A stretch of DNA of 64,000 nucleotides, taken from contig JAQXDZ010000036.1 in NCBI GenBank assembly GCA_029251085.1, forward strand, positions 1 through 64,000, in the 5' to 3' direction. Made by a program: the position numbers and the translations under genes. The notes under the pieces were generated by a model, which was given only the letters and a program-made list of their open reading frames with translations, did not search any database and was not told where the DNA came from. This document shows, in pieces, positions 17,728 through 25,512 of this stretch; positions within the stretch are counted from its first letter, which is position 1, and the number at the start of each line of letters is the position of its first letter. The DNA is from Mariniblastus sp. (GTDB lineage: Bacteria; Planctomycetota; Planctomycetia; Pirellulales; Pirellulaceae).

Positions 17728-18075
17728 ATGAAGATTCACAACGGCGATACAGTCACAGTCATCAGTGGTAAAGACAAATCCGTGACAGGTAAAGTCATTT
17801 CAGTCGACCACAAAAACCAAATGTTGGTCGTGGAAGGCGTTAACTTGGCTTACAAACACGTAAAGCCAAGTCAAAAGAACCCTCAAGGCGGGCGTCTTCA
17901 CAAGGAAACCCCAATCCGAGCCAGCAAAGTCATGGTAGTCTGCCCCAAGACGAACAAGCCAACAAGAATTGGTTATCGTTATTTGGAAGACGGCACGAAG
18001 GAGCGATTTGCACGCGTCAGCGGTGCGTCACTTGGCGAGATTTCCCCAGCCAAGGCTTCCTACGCGAAAAAGTAG
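17728..18075 (+). CDS. rplX: 50S ribosomal protein L24
   Basis: Early assembly protein of the large subunit that binds the 5' part of 23S rRNA. The KOW motif is at the N-terminus (MKIHNGDTVTVISGKDKSVTGKVISV), followed by VEGVNLAYKHVKPSQKNPQGGRLHKETPI and the conserved VMVVCPKTNKPTRIGY. Length 115 residues is normal. In most bacteria rplX sits in the spc operon between rplN and rplE; here its neighbours are cutC and a sugar epimerase-like gene, and an intrinsic terminator follows directly, so it forms its own unit or the end of a short operon starting at 15557. A GGCGAG lies just before the ATG. Confidence 0.96.
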   Translation: MKIHNGDTVTVISGKDKSVTGKVISVDHKNQMLVVEGVNLAYKHVKPSQKNPQGGRLHKETPIRASKVMVVCPKTNKPTRIGYRYLEDGTKERFARVSGASLGEISPAKASYAKK

Positions 18076-18101
18076 GTTCCTCCAGTAGATTTAGAATTTG
18101 A

Positions 18102-18131
18102 AAAAGCGTTCCCTCCAGGAACGCTTTTTTT
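18102..18131 (+). terminator. Intrinsic terminator after rplX
   Basis: AAAAGCGTTCC (18102-18112) pairs with GGAACGCTTTT around loop CTCCA, with a run of seven T from 18125. Confidence 0.93.
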
Positions 18132-18275
18132 GCGCGCCGGTTTATGGAATTGGTTAAACTTCACTCTGACCTTTAGCCGCGATTCGAATGAACGCACATC
18201 GAATTTATGCGGACCGGCCTCGCGATTGCACACAAGCTCGCACGACAAACCCCTTTAAGCAATTAGGGATATACC

Positions 18276-19223
18276 ATGCCACTGAATCGTAGAACATTTT
18301 TTCAACTGTCCGCCTCCTCCGCACTTTGCCTGACTTCAAGCAATGTTGGCCGACTCGCAGGGGGAAGCGAAGCCCTAGATCAAACAAATTCAAAACTAAG
18401 TCTGAGCCCGCCTAACAAATATCGTCTTGGACTGGCTGCCTACTCTTTGAGGAAACACTTTCGATTTTTTAAAGGACAGCCTCAGCCCACTAACGGACTT
18501 CAAGAATTTGACATGTTTTCGTTCATTGACTATTGCGCCACGCAGCAATGCGCAGCGGAATTGACCAGCTATTTCTTCCCGCCGGATGCCGACCAGGAGT
18601 ACTTCTTAAAAATTAAACGCCATGCGTTTTTATCGGGTGTTCCGATCGTGGGAACAGCCATTGGAAATAACTTCACGATTCCCAACCAAGCTAAATTAGA
18701 AAAAGAAATCATATTAGCCAACCAGTGGATTGACCGAGCTTCGACAATGGGAGCGAATCACATTCGATTTTTCGCAGGAACAAAAAAACAAATCGAAGCC
18801 AATCCTAACGCGCTCACCTCCGCCATCACCTCTCTGCAACGATGTGCCAAACACGCCGCGAAACTCGGCATATTTATCGGAGTCGAAAATCACGGCCAGT
18901 TAACGGCGAACCAAGTCATGGAGATCGTTAAAGGCGTCGATAGCCCGTGGCTAGGCGTTAATCTTGATACAGGAAACTTCATCTCATCGACCCCTTATCA
19001 AGACCTGAAAAAATGTGCACCTGTGTCTGTAAATGTTCAATACAAAGTAAAAATGAAACAGCCGTCAGGTGAGAAAACAGCGGTCAACATGCAGCGAATC
19101 AATCAATTGCTAACCGAGTCAAAATACAAAGGACATATTGTCCTTGAATATGAAGAGGAAAATCCGCTCGAAAATATTCCTCGGGTGCTGACCCAAATGC
19201 GATCGGTTTTTAACGGAGTTTAG
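18276..19223 (+). CDS. Exported sugar phosphate isomerase/epimerase-like TIM barrel
   Basis: A 315-residue protein with a twin-arginine signal (MPLNRRTFFQLSASSALCLTSS), so it is probably exported folded by the Tat system. The mature domain is of the xylose isomerase-like TIM-barrel family (AP endonuclease 2 fold): LGLAAYSLRKHF, TSYFFPPDADQEYFLKIKRHAFLSGVPIVGTAIGNNF, RFFAGTKKQ, IGVENHGQLTANQVMEIVKGVDSPWLGVNLDTGNF with metal-site Glu, His and Asp residues, and IVLEYEEENPLENIP. Such secreted paralogues are abundant in planctomycetes and are thought to act on sugars, but substrates are unknown. It is preceded by the rplX terminator and converges with the 898-residue gene. Confidence 0.82.
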   Translation: MPLNRRTFFQLSASSALCLTSSNVGRLAGGSEALDQTNSKLSLSPPNKYRLGLAAYSLRKHFRFFKGQPQPTNGLQEFDMFSFIDYCATQQCAAELTSYFFPPDADQEYFLKIKRHAFLSGVPIVGTAIGNNFTIPNQAKLEKEIILANQWIDRASTMGANHIRFFAGTKKQIEANPNALTSAITSLQRCAKHAAKLGIFIGVENHGQLTANQVMEIVKGVDSPWLGVNLDTGNFISSTPYQDLKKCAPVSVNVQYKVKMKQPSGEKTAVNMQRINQLLTESKYKGHIVLEYEEENPLENIPRVLTQMRSVFNGV

Positions 19224-19288
19224 TTTGCAGTTGGCTTACCAGATAAACAGCCACGCGCTCAGAGAAATTTAAACACGACAGCAAGACG

Positions 19289-21985
19289 TTAGTTTTTTGC
19301 CTGCCGAACCGTTTCAGCGGGCAAGTCTACCGCTCTCACGGTAACCTTATCCAGCATTGCGATTCCGGTGCCGGTCATCGCGAAAGTTACTTGAACGCGA
19401 CCGTTCTCCGGCGCCGCTCGATACAAAGTGAACTCCTCCCAACCAGCGGTAATCGGAATCCGCTCCATCATTTCCGAGCCACCAAGAGAATCGGTAATGG
19501 TCAAACCGTCATGTGTCCCACGGATGACTTTAGGAATATTGACCCACCCGTGGATTCGTACTAACTGCCCCGCCTTCACCAAAGTCTCCGGTGAAGTAAT
19601 CCACAGCGGAGTGGATTCGATCACACCTTGATTTGGCTGTTTCTCTAACACCGACATCTTCAATCCATAACGGCCGTCAACCGCTGCACTCGCCGCTAAT
19701 TCTACGCGAGTGCTGACGAGCTCACTCTCTTCCCGATGGTTTTCCCAGCCATTGGCAAGCATGTGATTTAAATCTTCAAAATCTCCGCCCGCCAATCCGT
19801 TAGGCTGCCAATTCCCCTGGTTCAATCGTTCGGTGAGTTCCCAATGAAGAGGGATCAAACTCGAATGGACGGTAAAGGGAGTAGACGTTTTTGATTGAAA
19901 CTTTCCCAATTGCTCAATGATCATGTCACGACGCACAAAGGCAAGCCGTTCGTCCGCTCGATCAAGATACGGAACTGCCATCGAGGCATTGTTTCCCGCA
20001 ATGCGTTGCTGAGCGTTCTGAAACGCATTCACAGCATCATTAAGTGCGGTGCTACCGGCAGATGAACTACGGCCCATGCGTCCCATTTGTTTATCAATCA
20101 ATTGCATGATTGCCAACCACTGACGCGTCAAATCGACATGCATTTGAAGGATCGACTGCTTTCCAACTCGCTCATAGCTACTATTTAATTTTTTAATCAC
20201 CAACGGATCTTGCGTTAGGACAACCGCCATCATGGCTGGACAATTATTTATCCGAATAACGGCTCCAGAAATATCCCGCGTTTTGGACAACGGTTGAAGT
20301 CCGGTGTCACCAATCAGATAGGCCAATTCAGTCGCACCGGCGGTTGGATCCTTAATTGCCATCGGCTGCACAGGCAGATCACCCGCCAAATATTGCTCGT
20401 GGTGAGTCGGACGCTCAATCAGCAATAAACGCGAACGATTTGTTTTGATGACTGCAATTTCAAGCTCGTCATTCGCGTTGGCCAACGACCTCATCAGTGC
20501 GCCGCCAACCGCCCATGGTTCAATTTGATCCACATGAGCTAATGCCCACTGAATGGTTTGAGATCTTAAACGAGTCCCCGGACTCGGGTCATCCAAACGT
20601 GAACGAGAGCCGAATCGCAGGCCACGGGCTCCCGCCGATATGGCCTCATAAACTAAAAACTTTACCTGCTGCGGCTCAATCGGTACCGGAGGGATTTTTC
20701 TGGCCAGTATTGCTATTTGAGTAAGCAATGATTCAGGCAACTCAGTTTGAATATTCGCCCAGACCGGTTTAGTTTCACCAACCAATAACCGACGTGCGGC
20801 AATCCAATCTCCATACTGACTCGCAATGAAACTGGTGCCGATTGGACTGAGCCCCAGCGAAACTACGTCGACCGCTTGTGACAACTGAGACCAATCAGAA
20901 CCAATCTCTGCCATAATCGGTCGCCCGTCGCGGCGATCAGATGAGCGAATTTCCCGAACCTTGCGCCTGAGACTTGAAAGATCAGCAGAGGTTAAATTTT
21001 CACCTACCTGCCAAACCAACACTCGGTCGAATTTCAGGCCGATCGCCTGCACACCAACCGACGATGGGGGAGGGCAGATCAACCACAGATCGAGCGATTG
21101 GGCGAGTTGAAGCTGAGCTTCCGTTGCCGTCGACTTTAACTCGATCGTATTAAATCCAAGTGCTTTTAAAAAGTCAAACGACTCTCCGTTGTGTTGGATA
21201 ATCTTAGGAAAGAAGGGCTTCTTTTTGACTAATAAAACGGTTCCCTCTCGCGTCACGAGCGATTTGTGTTTTTCGTCAGTCACCTCAAAACTTGCTTGGC
21301 GCAGATTAGCGTCCTTTACCACCATCGAATCACTTGCAGCGACTCCAACAGCAATCGCGTCCGCCGCCACAATTCCATTTAACTTGAGATCGTCAATCTG
21401 CACCGCCGTTTTACCGGGCCCCGAATACAGGTTCAGTACCAATTTATCAACATAGGCATCCCGTTGATCCACACGCGATCCATACTTGCGTCGCAAAAGC
21501 CAAACACGCTCAGTGAGTTGACGCTGCAAATCAAAGGACTTCTTTTCAAACGAGAGCGTTTCCCAACGCCCCCTCCCTTCATACTTCGGCCCCGCCAGCA
21601 TGGTCGTTAACGGACCTTCACCCGATGGAGAAGGGGCGTGAGGCAGGACGATGCGCGCCATTAATTGAACTCCGGGACGCGTCGCCTTAATTCGCACCGA
21701 CGGATTGAGTTCCGAAATTACGAACGCAGGAGAAACCTTGTGCGACAAATAGATCTTGGTTCCCGGCCCGTTGGTAAAATGAACGCTTTCGCAGCCATTG
21801 TTGGAATCCGGTTCGCGGAATCGTCTTTGAATCCAACTCGCCTGAGTGATTGCGCAGTCGGTCTCATGTCGCTGCCAAGAGGATTGCCCCGATTCAAATT
21901 CCTCATGGAATTGCCCCTGGACTGCTCCCACAGGGATCAACCCTGCAAGAACGAAGATAATCAATTTGGTAAGTCGAGATTTCAT
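19289..21985 (-). CDS. Large secreted protein with glycosidase-like TIM barrel core
   Basis: 898 residues with an N-terminal signal peptide (LTKLIIFVLAGLIPVGAVQG). Residues about 25-235 look like a beta-sandwich of the carbohydrate-binding type (EEFESGQSSWQRHETDCAITQ and VQIDDLKLNGIV). A central part (about 250-560) reads like a beta-galactosidase/glycosidase-type barrel: KKPFFPKIIQHNGESFDFLKALGFNTIELK, LWLICPPP, VLVWQVGENLT, KPVWANIQTE, EAISAGARGLRFGSR. A helical stretch is followed by a second beta-sandwich (about 735-890) ending ITAGWEEFTLYRAAPENGRVQVTFAMTGTGIAMLDKVTVRAV. I cannot point to a confident catalytic Glu pair, so enzymatic activity is uncertain. It is monocistronic and divergent from the gene at 22325. 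Confidence 0.65.
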   Translation of the reverse strand: MKSRLTKLIIFVLAGLIPVGAVQGQFHEEFESGQSSWQRHETDCAITQASWIQRRFREPDSNNGCESVHFTNGPGTKIYLSHKVSPAFVISELNPSVRIKATRPGVQLMARIVLPHAPSPSGEGPLTTMLAGPKYEGRGRWETLSFEKKSFDLQRQLTERVWLLRRKYGSRVDQRDAYVDKLVLNLYSGPGKTAVQIDDLKLNGIVAADAIAVGVAASDSMVVKDANLRQASFEVTDEKHKSLVTREGTVLLVKKKPFFPKIIQHNGESFDFLKALGFNTIELKSTATEAQLQLAQSLDLWLICPPPSSVGVQAIGLKFDRVLVWQVGENLTSADLSSLRRKVREIRSSDRRDGRPIMAEIGSDWSQLSQAVDVVSLGLSPIGTSFIASQYGDWIAARRLLVGETKPVWANIQTELPESLLTQIAILARKIPPVPIEPQQVKFLVYEAISAGARGLRFGSRSRLDDPSPGTRLRSQTIQWALAHVDQIEPWAVGGALMRSLANANDELEIAVIKTNRSRLLLIERPTHHEQYLAGDLPVQPMAIKDPTAGATELAYLIGDTGLQPLSKTRDISGAVIRINNCPAMMAVVLTQDPLVIKKLNSSYERVGKQSILQMHVDLTRQWLAIMQLIDKQMGRMGRSSSAGSTALNDAVNAFQNAQQRIAGNNASMAVPYLDRADERLAFVRRDMIIEQLGKFQSKTSTPFTVHSSLIPLHWELTERLNQGNWQPNGLAGGDFEDLNHMLANGWENHREESELVSTRVELAASAAVDGRYGLKMSVLEKQPNQGVIESTPLWITSPETLVKAGQLVRIHGWVNIPKVIRGTHDGLTITDSLGGSEMMERIPITAGWEEFTLYRAAPENGRVQVTFAMTGTGIAMLDKVTVRAVDLPAETVRQAKN

Positions 21986-22324
21986 GCTTAGTGTCGCAAA
22001 AAAACAACATACTCGGATTGGCGATTCACAAAGCCAACGATCGCGAGAATCGCTTGTTTCTTGGGTCCAACGCTAGTGTTTTTCCGCAAAACCCAAGGTT
22101 TCGAGACTTTTAGCAAGATATTGGCCCAATCGCTACGTCAAAGATGTTGCATTTGCACCTCACCGGCCTCAATACGATCGGAGCCAATTATTTTTTCTTT
22201 TAGCCGCTAGCACGGTTTTTTCCGAGGTTTAAGTCTTAATCCCCAAAAACCGATCCGCTTTGGCATTGGGTTCGCAATAAGTCGCCTTCAACAGAAACAC
22301 ACTCATGCACAAGGCGTTACCAAG
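21986..22324. other. Divergent intergenic region
   Basis: 339 bases between two divergent genes. GCGATTC (from 22021) can pair with GAATCGC about 25 bases later, but I see no clear promoter or gene. Confidence 0.4.
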
Positions 22325-22600
22325 ATGAACATTAAAACCGATCGCAACACAAACACTGACCAACTTCCAATGGACCTCAACGACTTGCTCTCGGCAGTTC
22401 AAACACTTCCAGAGCAATACCGCCAAGAACTAGAACGCCCCCTAAACCGGGTGGTTGACTACACGCGTCGTCGGCGAAGAATTCTAAATCTAATCCAAGA
22501 AGCTCTGAGCCAGCTTCGAATGGACATGAAATACCTTATGTTTGACTTGGAAGCGACTCGCCGAGAGCGTGACTCCTACAAGAATGCTCTAGAAGACTAA
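22325..22600 (+). CDS. Small helical protein of unknown function
   Basis: A 91-residue protein predicted to be almost entirely alpha-helical: LNDLLSAVQTLPEQYRQELERPLNRVVDYTRRRRRILNLIQEALSQLRMDMKYLMFDLEATRRERDSYKNALE. The RRRRRIL cluster in the centre divides two amphipathic helices. There is no signal peptide, membrane segment or cysteine. It lies alone, 383 bases before the kinase gene on the same strand. Codon use and the clean helical pattern argue it is real. I do not recognise the family; nucleic-acid or protein binding is only suggested by the basic stretch. Confidence 0.6.
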   Translation: MNIKTDRNTNTDQLPMDLNDLLSAVQTLPEQYRQELERPLNRVVDYTRRRRRILNLIQEALSQLRMDMKYLMFDLEATRRERDSYKNALED

Positions 22601-22983
22601 ACTAGGTAAGCAAACCCGCTCGGAATGAAATCACATTTAAATCGTATTTCGGGCCCTGAGAACTTCGCGGTCGCGTCGGAGTAAGCATCCACCGCTCGAT
22701 GCTAATAATTCAGGTTGAATGAAATATAGCGACCAAACACCTGGGAAATAGGGATCAGAGTTGAGTGAAACAGAGGCAAAAGGGGAACAATGCAAAAAAA
22801 CATCCTTTGTCGCAGCCCAAACCGTTAAATAGTCGGTAAAAGTTGTCCCAAGCCATTCATTCCAATAATATTGTGCAATACTCTTAGTACATAACTCTAC
22901 CAATCTCAATTATCCCTTCAGCAACGGATCCACACTTTTCATTGACCGTGGAGATTCGAACTGAGCCAGAGTTCTAATTCAGT
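22601..22983. other. Intergenic stretch, nothing recognised
   Basis: 383 bases upstream of the kinase gene. A minus-strand open frame (22637-22909) exists but has no plausible start signal or recognisable protein. Confidence 0.4.
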
Positions 22984-24570
22984 ATGAACGATTTAACGGC
23001 CGAACAATTTGCTCAACGCATCCACGATTGTGGGCTGATGAGCACAAAAGATCTTGAGGTTACCCTCAGTGAAGCCGGCGGAAGAGGTCGCGCGAGTTTC
23101 AACGACTTCATCATGAAGTTGCTCGAAAAAGAGCAAATGACCAACTGGCAGATCTCCAGAATCGCTGACGGTCAAAGACGGGGCTACTTTTATGGGCAGT
23201 GGCAGGTTCTCTACCTGATCGGAGCTGGAACCTTTGCGCGGGTTTACCGGGCGTTGCACCGCAAAACCGGTGACATCAAAGCGATCAAAGTACTCCGCCA
23301 GAGATACAGTACCGACAACGATACCCGCGAGCAGTTTATGCGGGAAGCAAAAATGGTAATGCGATTGCGGCACCCTAACATCGTACCCATTAGTGAAGTT
23401 GGCGAAGACCGCGGCCGCATTTACATGGTCATGGACTTTGTGGAGGGGCAAAATCTTCGCGAATACGTTAAGGCCCACAAGCGAATTCCCAACCTCACCT
23501 CATTGCGGATCTGCAGTGACATCGCCGGAGGGCTCGCCTATGCCGCAGCCCAAGGCATCTATCACAGAGATATGAAGCTATCCAATGTTCTTCTCTCTGC
23601 AAAAGGTCAAGCGAAACTTGTTGACTTCGGTCTCGCAACCGTAAGTAGCGATCGTGAAGACGATGGCAAAGGGGGGCCTCGCAGTATCGACTACGCCGGG
23701 CTTGAGCGATGCACGGCAGTTCTCCGTGACGACCCTAAAAGTGACATTTATTTCCTCGGCTGCATGCTCTACCACATGGTTACCGGCGTGCCTCCTCTGT
23801 ACGAGACGCGGGAACGTATGAAACGTCTTTCCCCCCGACGTTTTCAGGAAGTTGCCCCGGTAACCTTGCACGAACCGAATCTACCTCACCGGATCGTAAT
23901 CCTAATTAATCGCCTGATGGATCTCGATCCAAAAAAGCGAGTACAAACCGCTGCTCTCGCGCAGGGCGAGATCGATGCCGTGCTCACCGCGATTGAATCA
24001 GGGGATCTAAAACGGTACGACGAAGAGCTTTCTGAAAAAGAGGCTCAAGCCTATTCCTCACTGATGACCAAAAACGAAGAGGGACGCGGCAAAACAGTTT
24101 TACTCATCGAATCAAATATCAAAGTTCAAGACAACCTAAGAGATCGCCTGAAAGATTTAGGCTATCGTGTGCTCATCACTGGCAACCCAGAACGCGGACT
24201 CGAACGATTCAGTGACCTCGACCCATTAGAAGATTCTCCCGTCGACTGCGTAATCTTCAGTAGCGCTGGACTCGGCAAAGATGCAATCAGTTGGTTTGAG
24301 AAATTTCTTAGCGGCAGCTACACCGCTCAGGTTCCCGCAATCTTAGTCGTCACTGGAAAACTCGGGAAACTCGTGAGGCAAGAGTGGTTCAATGAAAAAC
24401 GAGCGATGCTCAATCTGCCCGTTAAATTTAAACACATCCAAAGAACGCTCCGAAAGTTGCTGGACATCGACATGAATGCCCTGTCTGCACAAATTTCTGA
24501 AACCTATGGCGCGGAACCGTCTGCCCCAGTTGATGACAATGTCCAAGACACCGACGTTGAATTAGGTTAG
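22984..24570 (+). CDS. Ser/Thr protein kinase with C-terminal receiver-like domain
   Basis: 528 residues, soluble. An N-terminal helical region (1-72) with the planctomycete-style MTNWQISRIADGQRRGYF leads into a Hanks-type kinase domain: glycine loop GAGTFARVYRA (about 81-91), catalytic Lys in KAIKVLR, HRDMKLSNVLL with the catalytic Asp, DFGLA, and an activation segment ending in DYAGLERC. From about residue 369 a CheY-like receiver fold follows (TVLLIESNIKVQDNLRDRLKDLGYRVLITGNPERGLERF). The strand that should end in the phosphoacceptor Asp reads VDCVIFSSAG, so the acceptor seems to be Ser; this is probably a pseudo-receiver used for binding. No membrane segment. The gene stands alone. Confidence 0.88.
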   Translation: MNDLTAEQFAQRIHDCGLMSTKDLEVTLSEAGGRGRASFNDFIMKLLEKEQMTNWQISRIADGQRRGYFYGQWQVLYLIGAGTFARVYRALHRKTGDIKAIKVLRQRYSTDNDTREQFMREAKMVMRLRHPNIVPISEVGEDRGRIYMVMDFVEGQNLREYVKAHKRIPNLTSLRICSDIAGGLAYAAAQGIYHRDMKLSNVLLSAKGQAKLVDFGLATVSSDREDDGKGGPRSIDYAGLERCTAVLRDDPKSDIYFLGCMLYHMVTGVPPLYETRERMKRLSPRRFQEVAPVTLHEPNLPHRIVILINRLMDLDPKKRVQTAALAQGEIDAVLTAIESGDLKRYDEELSEKEAQAYSSLMTKNEEGRGKTVLLIESNIKVQDNLRDRLKDLGYRVLITGNPERGLERFSDLDPLEDSPVDCVIFSSAGLGKDAISWFEKFLSGSYTAQVPAILVVTGKLGKLVRQEWFNEKRAMLNLPVKFKHIQRTLRKLLDIDMNALSAQISETYGAEPSAPVDDNVQDTDVELG

Positions 24571-24930
24571 GCATCCAGAATTTGATGTGCCCCGTTTGAT
24601 CTTTCAACTTGGCTAATCGGTGCCGTTAGCTCAACACAGACCAAGCGAGTCTCGATCCATTACAAATGTTCTGGCAGACCTTTTTTCATCGCGACTCAAA
24701 CTATAAGACTTGCCCCGCTCCAGCACTCAACTCAGTTCTCGCAGTCTCACAATCCCCTGTATCAGTTGATTCAACTTGAAACCACAGCTATAACCAAAAC
24801 AGGAACAACGGTTCCCAAAAACTAAATTTCGACCTCGTTCACCTATGGTCAAAACTCCTTCGCCCCAGCTTATTACTCTTCGAAACATCATTAAGCCAGC
24901 TTGGACGGATAACAAAAGGATAAATTCTTG
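24571..24930. other. Intergenic stretch upstream of the ECF sigma gene
   Basis: 360 bases with no credible coding frame. The sigma gene's own promoter should lie here but I could not single it out. Confidence 0.4.
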
Positions 24931-25512
24931 GTGCCCACGGAACAGAGTACCCCCGAATTTTGGGTGGAACAATACGGTGACTTTCTATTTAATTATGCGA
25001 TTAAGCGGCTGCGCGACGAAAGTGCGGCAGAAGAGGTCGTGCAGGAGACCTTTCTAAACGGGATTAAATATTATTCTCAGTACTCAGGCAAAGGCTCTCA
25101 ACAAGCTTGGTTAACCGGCATCCTAAAACGAAAAATTATCGATTTCATCCGCAAACGAAATAAGCACCAACACGATCAGACAGAAGGACACGATCCTTCC
25201 AATCACTTATTTGACCAACAAGGAAATTACCACAAGGGTGCCTCCAGTTGGACAAGTAGTCCCGATCGCAACCTTCAATCAAACGAACTCTGGACCATCG
25301 TAAAAGGCTGTTTAACCCATTTGCCACAGAGTCAGGCAGATGTATTTACCTTGAGCGTGATGGAAGAACTTAACTCAGATCAAATCTGTAAGGAACTCGC
25401 GATTACTCCGTCAAATTACTGGGTGAGGATGCACCGAGCGCGACTGGGGCTTGCCAACTGCGTGGGACGTCAATGGAATAGTAACGAAGAGGCTGCAACC
25501 CATGCTGAATGA
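24931..25512 (+). CDS. ECF-type RNA polymerase sigma factor
   Basis: Region 2 is visible at about residues 8-75 (EFWVEQYGDFLFNYAIKRLRDESAAEEVVQETFLNGIKYYSQYSGKGSQQAWLTGILKRKIIDFIRKRN) and region 4 at about 115-180 (LWTIVKGCLTHLPQSQADVFTLSVMEELNSDQICKELAITPSNYWVRMHRARLGLANCV), separated by a long hydrophilic linker. GTG at 24931 with AAAAGGA ten bases before it is preferred over the TTG at 24928. The stop overlaps the start of the following kinase gene by eleven bases, indicating translational coupling. Planctomycetes carry ECF groups genetically linked to Ser/Thr kinases, and this pair fits that pattern: the kinase protein would hold or release the sigma factor. 193 residues. Confidence 0.9.
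   Translation: MPTEQSTPEFWVEQYGDFLFNYAIKRLRDESAAEEVVQETFLNGIKYYSQYSGKGSQQAWLTGILKRKIIDFIRKRNKHQHDQTEGHDPSNHLFDQQGNYHKGASSWTSSPDRNLQSNELWTIVKGCLTHLPQSQADVFTLSVMEELNSDQICKELAITPSNYWVRMHRARLGLANCVGRQWNSNEEAATHAE

Noticed and set aside
22637-22909. Minus-strand open frame of 90 codons
   Set aside because: No start signal, low protein-likeness, opposite strand to neighbours.
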